Below are positions 1 through 7,617 of a stretch of 9,395 bases of DNA, in pieces. The notes beneath the pieces are model-generated. The model saw nothing but the letters and a program-made list of their open reading frames with translations, had not been told where the DNA came from and did no database searches. Source of the DNA: Alphaproteobacteria bacterium (lineage in GTDB: Bacteria; Pseudomonadota; Alphaproteobacteria; Rhizobiales; Xanthobacteraceae); the NCBI GenBank assembly GCA_005884465.1, contig VAZH01000006.1, forward strand, positions 1-9,395. The letters are read 5' to 3'. Every line of letters starts with the position of its first letter. Positions within the stretch are counted from its first letter, which is position 1. The translations under genes were made by a program, and so were the position numbers.

Positions 1-1620
<1,620 letters not shown>

Positions 1621-1645
1621 CCAAACCGGCAACGCGGCTCATCAA

Positions 1646-1668
1646 GCCGCGGCGCGCTGTGCCGCGGC
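1646..1668. repeat. GC-rich hairpin after the ferredoxin reductase
   Basis: GCCGCGGC at 1646-1653 and again at 1661-1668. The octamer is its own reverse complement, so the two copies can form an 8-bp stem with a 7-base loop (1654-1660). It starts 26 bases after the reductase stop codon, where a terminator is expected. There is no T-run after it, so it is not a classical intrinsic terminator. It could still act in Rho-dependent termination or stabilise the 3' end. Confidence 0.4.
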
Positions 1669-1691
1669 AGGCATCGTTCGCGGCAGGCATC
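1663..1691. repeat. 13-bp tandem direct repeat, period 16
   Basis: CGCGGCAGGCATC occurs at 1663-1675 and 1679-1691, identical and separated by three bases. The first copy overlaps the right arm of the GC-rich hairpin ending at 1668. The spot is non-coding, between the ferredoxin reductase and the DUF2147 gene. It may be a replication-slippage duplication; no regulator is recognised. Confidence 0.7.
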
Positions 1692-1820
1692 TTTCCTGTG
1701 TGACTTTCTGTGAAGGTGTCGCCCGCGACGCCTTCCGATATTTGGCCTCCGCCACTGGAACCATCCGTGAAATGGCCTTAGTCTGGACCCATTACTTTAC
1801 GGATTGGTCAGGTGGTGAGG

Positions 1821-2417
1821 ATGCGGGCTGCAACATCCAGATTTGGACTGGCACTGCCGCTGATAGCCAGCCTCGCGCTGCTACTTGCCTTTGGCTCTGC
1901 CGGACAAGCCCAGGAGCCGTCGGCCGCGGGGCTGTGGCAGAAGGTCGAAGACGGCAAAACGGTGGGGTGGTTTCTGTTCGTCGATCACGACGGCATCTTC
2001 GAAGGCGTGATCGCAAAGACGTTTCCACGCCCGGGTGATAACCCCAACGAGATCTGCTCGAAATGCACCGATGACCGCAGGAATGCGCCGGTGCTCGGAA
2101 TTTCCTTCATCAGGGACATGAAGCGCGATGGATTGAAATATGAGGGCGGCAACGTCCTCAATCCGCTCGACGGCCAGGTCTACAGGGCCAAGATGACGGT
2201 CAGTCCCGACGGTCAGACGCTGACGATGCGCGGTTATCTCGGAATCTCGCTGTTCGGCAAGGATGAGATCTGGTACCGGCTCCCCGATACTGCGATGGCC
2301 CAGGTCGATCCCGCGATCATCGCCAAATACCTGCCGGCGCAGGCCGCAGCGATGAAGCCGCCGGCCGGTGCAACGAAACCGCCGGCCGGTGCGAAGAAGG
2401 GCACGCCTCCGCGCTGA
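1821..2417 (+). CDS. Secreted DUF2147 domain protein
   Basis: Protein of 198 residues, exported and expected in the periplasm. A signal peptide is clear: Arg at 2 and 7, a hydrophobic core at about 9-25, and a likely cleavage after GQA (28-30). The DUF2147 body follows, with [10 protein letters not shown] near 37-46, the paired cysteines CSKC (79-82), [14 protein letters not shown] (108-121) and [10 protein letters not shown] (137-146). The molecular function of DUF2147 is not established, and the sequence gives no catalytic residues to name. The C-terminus carries two copies of KPPAGA in a basic Pro/Ala tail (about 179-198). The start is ATG 1821, with GGTGG five bases upstream; GTG codons at 1812 and 1815 are in frame but less well placed. 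It converges on the SGNH hydrolase gene with an 18-base gap and no terminator between them. Confidence 0.88.
   Translation: MRAATSRFGLALPLIASLALLLAFGSAGQAQEPSAAGLWQKVEDGKTVGWFLFVDHDGIFEGVIAKTFPRPGDNPNEICSKCTDDRRNAPVLGISFIRDMKRDGLKYEGGNVLNPLDGQVYRAKMTVSPDGQTLTMRGYLGISLFGKDEIWYRLPDTAMAQVDPAIIAKYLPAQAAAMKPPAGATKPPAGAKKGTPPR
2358..2392 (+). repeat. 21-bp-period repeat encoding the KPPAGA tail
   Basis: CCGCCGGCCGGTGC appears at 2358-2371 and 2379-2392, exactly 21 bases (seven codons) apart. It keeps the reading frame and encodes two PPAGA units in the C-terminal tail of the DUF2147 protein. The near-identity at DNA level suggests a recent in-frame duplication. Confidence 0.7.
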
Positions 2418-2435
2418 CTTGTTTGCGATTCTTTG

Positions 2436-4415
2436 TCAGCGCGCCTCCGGCGCAATCACGACCGGCGCCGCCGGCGCCTCGGTCACCTCGGACTGGGCGG
2501 CATTGAGCTGAAGTACCGAGGCCACGGCCGGCAGGGCTGCGTCCGCCATCGCGGCGTGGCCTTCGGCGCTCGGATGCACCGCGCCGCCATAGACGGCCGA
2601 AAGAACACCCCAGGTCGCGTCATGGATGTCGGCGGGCTGACTGGATGACGGCAGCCCCTGCGGATAGGTCATTGCCGCGAAGTAACTGTCATTGGCATCG
2701 CGGATCCAGCGAGCGCGCGGAAGATAGGCGCGATAGTCCCCGGCGCTGCGGCCGCAAAGCATCGGCTGGCTGGCTGCAGTGACGAGGTCGGGATCGAAGC
2801 TTTCGCCCCTGGGTGAAAAGCACTCCCGATCGAATTCGGGATCGTTTTGGGCGCGCGCGCAGAATCCGTGGTTTGCGAATGCCGCCTGATGGGCGTCGAC
2901 GAAGGTCATTCGATCTGCGCCGGGATCGCGGCACAGCACGCCCGACTGGCACAGTGCGAGTGCCTTCAAGTGCGGAAGGAATTCATTATCGACGTAGCCG
3001 GACACGTTGGCTAGCCGCTGCGATTGCGCGTTGAACGAGGGATGAATATCGAAGCCGGCGCGCCCGCCGGCGCAAGGCACGCCGCCTTCGGCAAGTGTCG
3101 GGTTGGCGTAGGACACAAAAACAACGCGCCGGAGATCGCCGACCAGCGGCTTCAGCGCCTCTCTCAGTCTGCCGAAGCTTTGTGGCAATTCCCGCGCCAG
3201 TGCGGCACGCGAATCGTCTAGTGATCCCAACACGCCGCTGCGCCTGAACAGCACGCGCTCGGTCGGGGTATCCACGATCACATCCGCGACCAGTCCGGAA
3301 AAATTGATGTCATTGGCGCCAATCGACAACAGGATCAGGTCGAGCTGGCGGTCGGGCTGTCGGCGCTTCGCGGCGCTGACGGCTTCGCGCAATTCGGCCA
3401 ATTGCGCGTTGACCGTGCCTTGGCAGGCGCTTGCCGATTTCGTCGGCGGGCATTCCCGTGCGCGTTGGGCACCGAACAGTCCGTCGGCGATGGTGGCGCC
3501 GGTGCAGGCGAGCGGCAGATAGGTCACCGCGATGTGCGGATATTGCACGGCGAGCGCCAGCGCGGTGCGGGTCTGATAGCTGTAGAGCGAGCGGTGACAG
3601 GCCGCATTCAACCAGAGCGCGCTCTGACGCTGCCACACCTGCAGCGTGTCAGGGGCTTCGCAGGCCCGTCCGCCTTTATATCCGGCGCGGCTCGGGCGAT
3701 AGTATTGGGCAGCCGCTGTTCCCAAATAAGAGCGGAAGCAAAAACCTTCCTCCGACAATGCGATCGGCCGGTCCGGATTGCCTTCACCGGACGCGATGCT
3801 ATCGCCAAGGCCGGCGATGAAAATATCGCGCACCCTGATCTCGGTCGTGACTTGCTGCGGCGCATCGGGTCCGCTGGAGACCTCCACGGCAGCGACTGTG
3901 GGGCGGCCATAACGCGCCCGGAGATTGACCGGCTCGGCGCAATCGAGCGTGGATTGCTGCGGACCTTCGCCGTCGTCGAACGACCAGGCGCAGGTCGCGC
4001 CAACCGGAATTTCGCCGGTCAGCCGAACGGTGACCGGGTGATCCACCGGCGCCAGGTAGCTTTCCCTGACCTTATCGCGGATGCAGGGCTCGCTGATGCG
4101 GCCGGCGAGATCGATGCAGAGTCGGCTCACCATGTTGCGCGCCCAGCCGCGGCCGTCACTCTGCGGTTCCAGCGCCTGCTCGGATGCGAGAATGCTGCGG
4201 CCTTGCGCGTTTTCGGCATGAAGCAGGAAGTCGCGTTCTTCACGGAATAGCCGGAAGCGGTTGCGGACCTCCCACGAAATCTGCATCGGGTTGTCCGGGG
4301 CGCCTTGCACTGCCGCGGGAGCAGTCTGCGCTGCCACCCATTGCGCGGGCAATGCCGCCGGCGCTCCCGCGAGCAGCGCGCAGGCGATGATCGAACGGAG
4401 TTGAATTCGGACCAT
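2436..4415 (-). CDS. Large secreted SGNH/GDSL-family hydrolase
   Basis: Exported serine hydrolase of 659 residues; the class cleaves ester or acyl bonds in lipids or polysaccharides, and the substrate is unknown here. Residues 1-30 form a signal peptide (hydrophobic core about 9-22). Residues 45-195 are a separate N-terminal region, part of it (125-195) possibly beta-sandwich-like. The hydrolase domain starts at LGDSIASGEGN (203-213) with Ser206 as nucleophile. Block II is ACTGA (303-307, oxyanion Gly306), block III SIGANDI (364-370, Asn368), and block V HPSAEGH (614-620) with His614. The residue three before His614, usually Asp, is Gly611. Sixteen cysteines after the signal peptide suit a disulfide-bonded exported protein. 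ATG 4415 is chosen because it begins a standard signal peptide; an ATG at 4475 would add 20 residues in front of it. No good ribosome binding site precedes either start. Family is sure, role is not. Confidence 0.87.
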   Translation of the reverse strand: MVRIQLRSIIACALLAGAPAALPAQWVAAQTAPAAVQGAPDNPMQISWEVRNRFRLFREERDFLLHAENAQGRSILASEQALEPQSDGRGWARNMVSRLCIDLAGRISEPCIRDKVRESYLAPVDHPVTVRLTGEIPVGATCAWSFDDGEGPQQSTLDCAEPVNLRARYGRPTVAAVEVSSGPDAPQQVTTEIRVRDIFIAGLGDSIASGEGNPDRPIALSEEGFCFRSYLGTAAAQYYRPSRAGYKGGRACEAPDTLQVWQRQSALWLNAACHRSLYSYQTRTALALAVQYPHIAVTYLPLACTGATIADGLFGAQRARECPPTKSASACQGTVNAQLAELREAVSAAKRRQPDRQLDLILLSIGANDINFSGLVADVIVDTPTERVLFRRSGVLGSLDDSRAALARELPQSFGRLREALKPLVGDLRRVVFVSYANPTLAEGGVPCAGGRAGFDIHPSFNAQSQRLANVSGYVDNEFLPHLKALALCQSGVLCRDPGADRMTFVDAHQAAFANHGFCARAQNDPEFDRECFSPRGESFDPDLVTAASQPMLCGRSAGDYRAYLPRARWIRDANDSYFAAMTYPQGLPSSSQPADIHDATWGVLSAVYGGAVHPSAEGHAAMADAALPAVASVLQLNAAQSEVTEAPAAPVVIAPEAR

Positions 4416-4489
4416 GGCGCTTTTGACGTTACTGGTGGGGCGGAAATAAGAGGGGTTCTCAAAATCCTTCAGCATGCAAGGTGAACGCG

Positions 4490-4513
4490 TCTTCCGTCCG
4501 GGCCTACGGAAGA
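4490..4513. repeat. Perfect hairpin between the flippase-like and SGNH genes
   Basis: TCTTCCGT (4490-4497) and ACGGAAGA (4506-4513) are exact reverse complements, an 8-bp stem with an 8-base loop. It lies 17 bases after the flippase-like stop codon on the minus strand and upstream of the SGNH gene. No T-run follows on either strand, so it is at best a weak terminator. If the two genes share a transcript, it would be an intergenic processing or attenuation site. Confidence 0.5.
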
Positions 4514-4530
4514 GGGTAGAAGGAAAGTTG

Positions 4531-5646
4531 CTAGCCTTGCGATTTCCGGGTCTTCGCCGGCTGCGGCGGCTGCCGGCTTTTCAAGGGCTGCGGCGACTGG
4601 CGGCTCTTCATCTTCTGCGGCACGACGCCGGGGGCTGACAGGCCCTCGTTCAGCCTGCGCCGTTTCTGCCAGGGCACCACCACGTTGAGCCAAAGTTCGC
4701 GCGTTCCCAGGATCGAAATCGCGATGCCGAAGGGGATCACGAAATACAGGATGCGAAACACCACCAGCGTGGCCAGTAACTGCTCGCGGCCGAATTCAGG
4801 CAGCGCCACCAGCATCGCGGCGTCGAACACGCCGATCGACCCCGGCGCATGACTGGCGAAGCCGAGCAGCGTGGCCAGGATGAACACCACCGCCAGCGAA
4901 ATAAACTCGATGCCCGGCTGCGCCGGCATCAATAGATACATCGCCATCGCGCAGAATCCGAGATCGACCACGCCGATCAGGATCTGTACCAAGGTCAGCC
5001 GCGCTGAGGGCAACACTACTTTCCAGCCATTCTGCCCGAGCTCGCGCCGATTTTCGCCCAAGGTCAGCCAGACGAGGTAGGCGCCGATGGCGGCGAGACC
5101 GGTGAGTGCGATCAACCGGTTGATGGCGGACGGCAACTGGTCCATCGCGGATGCGGCCCAGGGGTGCCAGGCCATCCCGATGCCGAGCACGAAGGTGTTG
5201 CCAAGCCAGAATGTCAGTCCGGAGAGGAAACAGATTTTAGCGACATCGATGGCGCTCAAGCCGTAATCCGAATAGATCCGGAAGCGGATCGCGCCGCCGG
5301 TGAACACGGTGGCGCCGATATTGTGGCCGATTGTGTAGCTGGTGAAGCTCGACAGCGCCGCGATGCGGTAGGGTACCTGTTTCTTGCCGATAGTCCGCAG
5401 CGCGAAGAAATCATAGAACGTCAGCGTACAGAATGCGCCGACCACGCACAGCGCGGCGAGGGCGATGCGGCCGGGCGGTATTTCGGTCAGCGCAATCAGG
5501 ACCACGCCGGTGTCGACGCCCTTGAGGGTACGGACCAGAGTCGTGATTGCGAAGGCAATGATAAGCAGGCTCGCCGCGATCCCGACCTTTTTCCAGCCGA
5601 TCCGTTTCGTGAAGCCACGCCCCAGCGTAGTCAGCAGTCCGTGCAT
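4531..5646 (-). CDS. Flippase-like integral membrane protein, LPG_synthase_TM/UPF0104 family
   Basis: Inner-membrane protein of 371 residues in the family that includes YbhN and the lipid-flipping half of MprF (PF03706 type). About eight hydrophobic segments are visible, roughly at 20-38, 60-82, 98-118, 135-158, 180-197, 216-238, 248-265 and 288-314. Family marks are GHNIGATVFTGGAIRFRIYS (107-126) and HAPGSIGVFD (266-275), which corresponds to the PGG-G-fE type motif of the family. The aminoacyl-transferase domain of full MprF is absent and no gene for one is in the window, so lysyl-lipid synthesis is not implied. Residues 325-371 form a basic Pro/Gln-rich cytoplasmic tail. The start has a strong GGGAGG four bases upstream. 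A role in moving a lipid or lipid-linked molecule across the membrane is inferred from the family only. Confidence 0.88.
   Translation of the reverse strand: MHGLLTTLGRGFTKRIGWKKVGIAASLLIIAFAITTLVRTLKGVDTGVVLIALTEIPPGRIALAALCVVGAFCTLTFYDFFALRTIGKKQVPYRIAALSSFTSYTIGHNIGATVFTGGAIRFRIYSDYGLSAIDVAKICFLSGLTFWLGNTFVLGIGMAWHPWAASAMDQLPSAINRLIALTGLAAIGAYLVWLTLGENRRELGQNGWKVVLPSARLTLVQILIGVVDLGFCAMAMYLLMPAQPGIEFISLAVVFILATLLGFASHAPGSIGVFDAAMLVALPEFGREQLLATLVVFRILYFVIPFGIAISILGTRELWLNVVVPWQKRRRLNEGLSAPGVVPQKMKSRQSPQPLKSRQPPQPAKTRKSQG
4534..4608 (-). repeat. Repeat coding for the KSRQ-PQP tail
   Basis: Residues 347-355 and 356-364 of the flippase-like protein are two copies of a nine-residue unit, KSRQ(S/P)PQP(L/A), followed by a partial third (KTRKSQ). 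The tail is strongly basic and unlikely to be structured. It follows the last membrane segment by about 30 residues, so it would lie in the cytoplasm if the positive-inside rule holds. Confidence 0.65.
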
Positions 5647-5917
5647 TCATCCTCCCGGCAGGGCGGCTACAAGTTGCAAGCCTTTTCGAGCGATCGAGGC
5701 GGGCGACCGCCGATTGCTCCACCTGCGATGATCCATAAGGCAAAAACGCCGCGTTGTGCAGTCCTTGACAAGGCCGGCTAAAACCGTTCCGCCGGCGCGG
5801 CTGTCACACTCCGTACATATGCCGCAACGCAGGAGATTCGAGCCCTGCATGCAGTTGGCGCGGGTCCACCGTTCATCTGCGACGGTGTTCCGATGTTCCA
5901 TCGTGACGTTTCATTAC

Positions 5918-5993
5918 CCAGGAACAACCCCGCGGTCACACGGTTAGCGCTGGTATCGGCAACCGAACATGGCCGCGCTGCCAGGAACAACCC
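5918..5993 (+). repeat. Duplicated CCAGGAACAACCC box
   Basis: CCAGGAACAACCC is present at 5918-5930 and 5981-5993, identical over 13 bases and 63 bases apart. Both are followed by a similar GC-rich stretch ending in GTCA. Each contains the GGAAC core of EcfG promoters. A shorter relative, CCAGAACAA, follows at 6008-6016 just before the ribosome binding site. Confidence 0.7.
5921..5945 (+). promoter_or_regulatory. Candidate EcfG (general stress response) promoter for the DUF892 gene
   Basis: GGAAC at 5921-5925, a 16-base spacer, then GGTT at 5942-5945. The alphaproteobacterial general stress sigma factor EcfG recognises GGAAC-N16/17-CGTT, so only one base of the -10 element differs. The transcript would start near 5952 and run about 80 bases to the ATG at 6032. 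DUF892 proteins are commonly stress-induced, which fits. The second GGAAC (5984-5988) has its nearest TGTT (6003-6006) after only 14 bases, too short for a functional copy. Confidence 0.6.
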
Positions 5994-6031
5994 GCGCCGT
6001 CATGTTCCCAGAACAAAAAAGGATGCGAGCA

Positions 6032-6538
6032 ATGGGACTCTTTACCAGAGACATCAAGACGATGAACGACCTGTTCGTGAATCAGTTGCAGGACATCTAT
6101 TATGCCGAGAAGCAGCTTGTGAAAGCGCTTCCGAAAATGGCCGAGAAGGCGACAGACCAGCAACTCAAGCAGGGTTTCCTGACCCATCTCGATGAAACCA
6201 AAACGCACGTTCAGCGCCTCGAACAAGTGTTCCAGATGCATGGGGCCCAGGCGAAGGCGGTCGACTGTCCGGCCATCGACGGCATCATCAAGGAAGCCGA
6301 TGAGACCGCCGGCGAGGTCGCGGACAAAGCGGTGCTGGATGCGGCATTGATCAACGCCGCGCAGGCCGCCGAGCACTACGAGATCGCTCGCTACGGCAGC
6401 CTGATCGCGTGGGCGAAGCAGCTTGGCCGCAACGATTGCGCCAGCGTTCTGCAGAAGACGCTTGAGGAAGAAAAGGCAACCGACAGGAAGTTGACCACGC
6501 TGGCGGAGAGCAAGATCAATCTCCGCGCGGCGAGCTGA
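6032..6538 (+). CDS. DUF892 ferritin-like protein (YciE/YciF family)
   Basis: Cytoplasmic helical-bundle protein of 168 residues from the YciE/YciF branch of the ferritin-like superfamily. Members are stress-linked and thought to bind a di-metal centre; the exact reaction is not established. The family N-terminus MGLFTRDIKTMNDLF is complete, followed by LQDIYYAEKQLVKALPKM (19-36) and THLDETKTHVQRLEQVF (51-67). The third and fourth helices carry AAEHYEIARYG (112-122) and LEEEKATDRKL (144-154). Candidate metal ligands from the pattern are Glu26, Glu55, His59, Glu114, Glu117 and Glu147. ATG 6032 has AAGGA eight bases upstream; upstream in-frame starts would run through the promoter. A bidirectional terminator follows 25 bases after the stop. 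Likely under EcfG control. Confidence 0.93.
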   Translation: MGLFTRDIKTMNDLFVNQLQDIYYAEKQLVKALPKMAEKATDQQLKQGFLTHLDETKTHVQRLEQVFQMHGAQAKAVDCPAIDGIIKEADETAGEVADKAVLDAALINAAQAAEHYEIARYGSLIAWAKQLGRNDCASVLQKTLEEEKATDRKLTTLAESKINLRAAS

Positions 6539-6563
6539 TCTTCCGACGAAAGACCATTGAGAC

Positions 6564-6592
6564 AAAACGTCGCGCGGTCAGCGCGGCGTTTT
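6564..6592. terminator. Bidirectional Rho-independent terminator
   Basis: Left arm 6564-6575 starts with AAAACG and right arm 6581-6592 ends with CGTTTT. They pair over 12 bp with one G-T wobble around the 5-base loop GGTCA. The GC-rich core with A-tract on one side and T-tract on the other works on both strands. It sits between two converging genes: 25 bases after the DUF892 stop and 12 bases after the stop of the minus-strand membrane protein gene. Confidence 0.85.
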
Positions 6593-6604
6593 GCGTTGTG
6601 GGCG

Positions 6605-7039
6605 TTACGCCTTGCGCAGCGCAAAGTGTGCGCCGCAGAACGCCATCGCCGCGCCCAGGCCCAGCGCCGCCAACCCTGCAAGCACGCCCGATATCGTCGG
6701 GATCGGACTGGGCGCGGAGGCCGCCTGGCCCGCGCCCGCCAGCACGAGCACGCCGACCGCAATCAGGAATTGCCGCATCCGCTGCGGAATTTGCCCCGAT
6801 ACCGCGCTGTGCATCAGCGTCGCCGTGAAATAGCCCCCCGAGAAGCCCATGGTGGCAATCAGCCACCACGCAATGGCTGCTCCCGCCGGCATGAATTCGC
6901 GTGTATCGGATCGCCACAGACCGCCGAGATCGAGCCCGTAACGCGCGCCCAGCATGTGCACGGCGAGCGCCAGCAGCATTCCCGAAATCAACGCGCCGGC
7001 GAGAATCAGGCGGCGTGGAAAATAGGTCGTCTCGGCCAT
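6605..7039 (-). CDS. Small four-helix membrane protein, function unknown
   Basis: Protein of 144 residues that I do not recognise by name. Four hydrophobic segments are visible at about 10-31, 53-78, 90-107 and 115-141. Between the first two lies a polar loop (32-52) with LGGLWRSDTREF. A second basic loop (80-90) has SGQIPQRMRQ. It has no catalytic motif. The reading is credible because the hydrophobic pattern is regular and another frame of the same DNA gives only arginine-rich sequence. The start is uncertain: ATG 7039 has GGAG only one base away, and a TTG at 7075 would add 12 residues. The gene ends into the shared terminator and is divergent from the DUF1772 gene across an 82-base gap. 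Confidence 0.7.
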   Translation of the reverse strand: MAETTYFPRRLILAGALISGMLLALAVHMLGARYGLDLGGLWRSDTREFMPAGAAIAWWLIATMGFSGGYFTATLMHSAVSGQIPQRMRQFLIAVGVLVLAGAGQAASAPSPIPTISGVLAGLAALGLGAAMAFCGAHFALRKA

Positions 7040-7121
7040 GCTCCGCTTGTAGGATAAAGGCGGCGGTGCGTGCAAGCTGGCGCCACGAATTCAATCGATG
7101 TTTTCAAAGCAAGGTTGAGCC

Positions 7122-7556
7122 ATGGCTTTCGGACTTGTTGCGTTGATCGCCGCGGCGATTTTTACCGGCGCAGCACTTTACGTGAATGTGGCCGAGCAAC
7201 CGGCGCGGCTGTCGCTGGATGATCGCGCGCTCTTGATCGAATGGAAGCCTTCCTACAAGCGCGGAGCCGCGATGCAGGCGCCGCTCGCGCTGCTAGGTTG
7301 CCTGCTGGGATTGATCGCTTGGTGGCAGACCTCACAACCCGGATTTTTGGTCGGCGCCATTGCGATGATTGCGCCGTGGCCATGGACGCTGATCGGGATC
7401 AAGCCCACCAACGATGCGCTGCTGGCGACGGAGCCCGACCAATCGGGGCCGCAGATACGGGCGCTTGTCGTCAAATGGGGCACACTCCACAGCGTGCGCA
7501 CCGCGTTCGGTGCGCTCGCAACGCTGGCCTTTTTGTGGGCATGTATGCCGCGCTAA
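7122..7556 (+). CDS. DUF1772 domain membrane protein
   Basis: Membrane protein of 144 residues matching DUF1772, the family that also includes fungal anthrone-oxygenase-like proteins; the bacterial role is unknown. Four hydrophobic segments lie at about 2-22, 52-69, 75-92 and 126-142. Conserved family positions are visible: AEQPARL (24-30), EWKPSYKRG (40-48), PTNDALLA (95-102), and KWGTLHSVRT (118-127) with Trp119, His123 and Arg126. Whether these residues bind a cofactor is not known. ATG 7122 is preceded by AAGG seven bases upstream. The next gene starts 61 bases after the stop on the same strand without a visible terminator, so the two are probably co-transcribed. Confidence 0.88.
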   Translation: MAFGLVALIAAAIFTGAALYVNVAEQPARLSLDDRALLIEWKPSYKRGAAMQAPLALLGCLLGLIAWWQTSQPGFLVGAIAMIAPWPWTLIGIKPTNDALLATEPDQSGPQIRALVVKWGTLHSVRTAFGALATLAFLWACMPR

Positions 7557-7617
7557 GCGCGGCGTACGGATTGGCGAGCGCCTGCATCGATCACGCGAGA
7601 ATGGCGGACTAGCTATA

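Larger units (their letters stand above)
5651..6031. other. Long divergent intergenic region
   Basis: About 380 bases separate the divergent flippase-like gene and the DUF892 gene. No convincing short gene is present; the open frames here are arginine-rich and lack ribosome binding sites. The right part holds the candidate EcfG promoter and a repeated CCAGGAACAACCC. The left part holds a pair of GCCGGC palindromes (5773-5778 and 5791-5796) that could form a weak hairpin, and an isolated TTGACA (5765-5770) without a matching -10 box. The flippase-like gene must also start transcription from here, but I could not identify its promoter. Confidence 0.5.

Noticed and set aside
1757..1781. GGAAC before the DUF2147 gene as an EcfG promoter
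   Set aside because: After a 16-base spacer the sequence is TTAG, not CGTT, and a 17-base spacer does no better.
3402..4250. Long open frame of 282 codons on the plus strand
   Set aside because: It lies entirely opposite the SGNH hydrolase, which has a signal peptide and all SGNH motifs. The plus-strand translation is rich in Arg, Gly and Ala with no recognisable domain, as expected for a shadow in GC-rich DNA.
5765..5770. Perfect TTGACA in the long intergenic region
   Set aside because: No acceptable -10 box occurs 16-18 bases downstream, and no plus-strand gene begins nearby.
5829..5848. tRNA-like T-arm (ATTCGAGCCC between GCAGG and CCTGC)
   Set aside because: The loop would be nine to ten bases, not seven, and no D-arm, anticodon arm or matching acceptor stem is found around it.
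5984..6006. Second EcfG promoter from the downstream GGAAC
   Set aside because: The nearest TGTT comes after only 14 bases; EcfG promoters need 16 or 17.
6557..7057. Plus-strand frame of 166 codons opposite the four-helix membrane protein
   Set aside because: Its translation is Arg/His/Ala-rich with no hydrophobic or domain pattern, and it starts inside the terminator hairpin. The minus-strand reading is far better.
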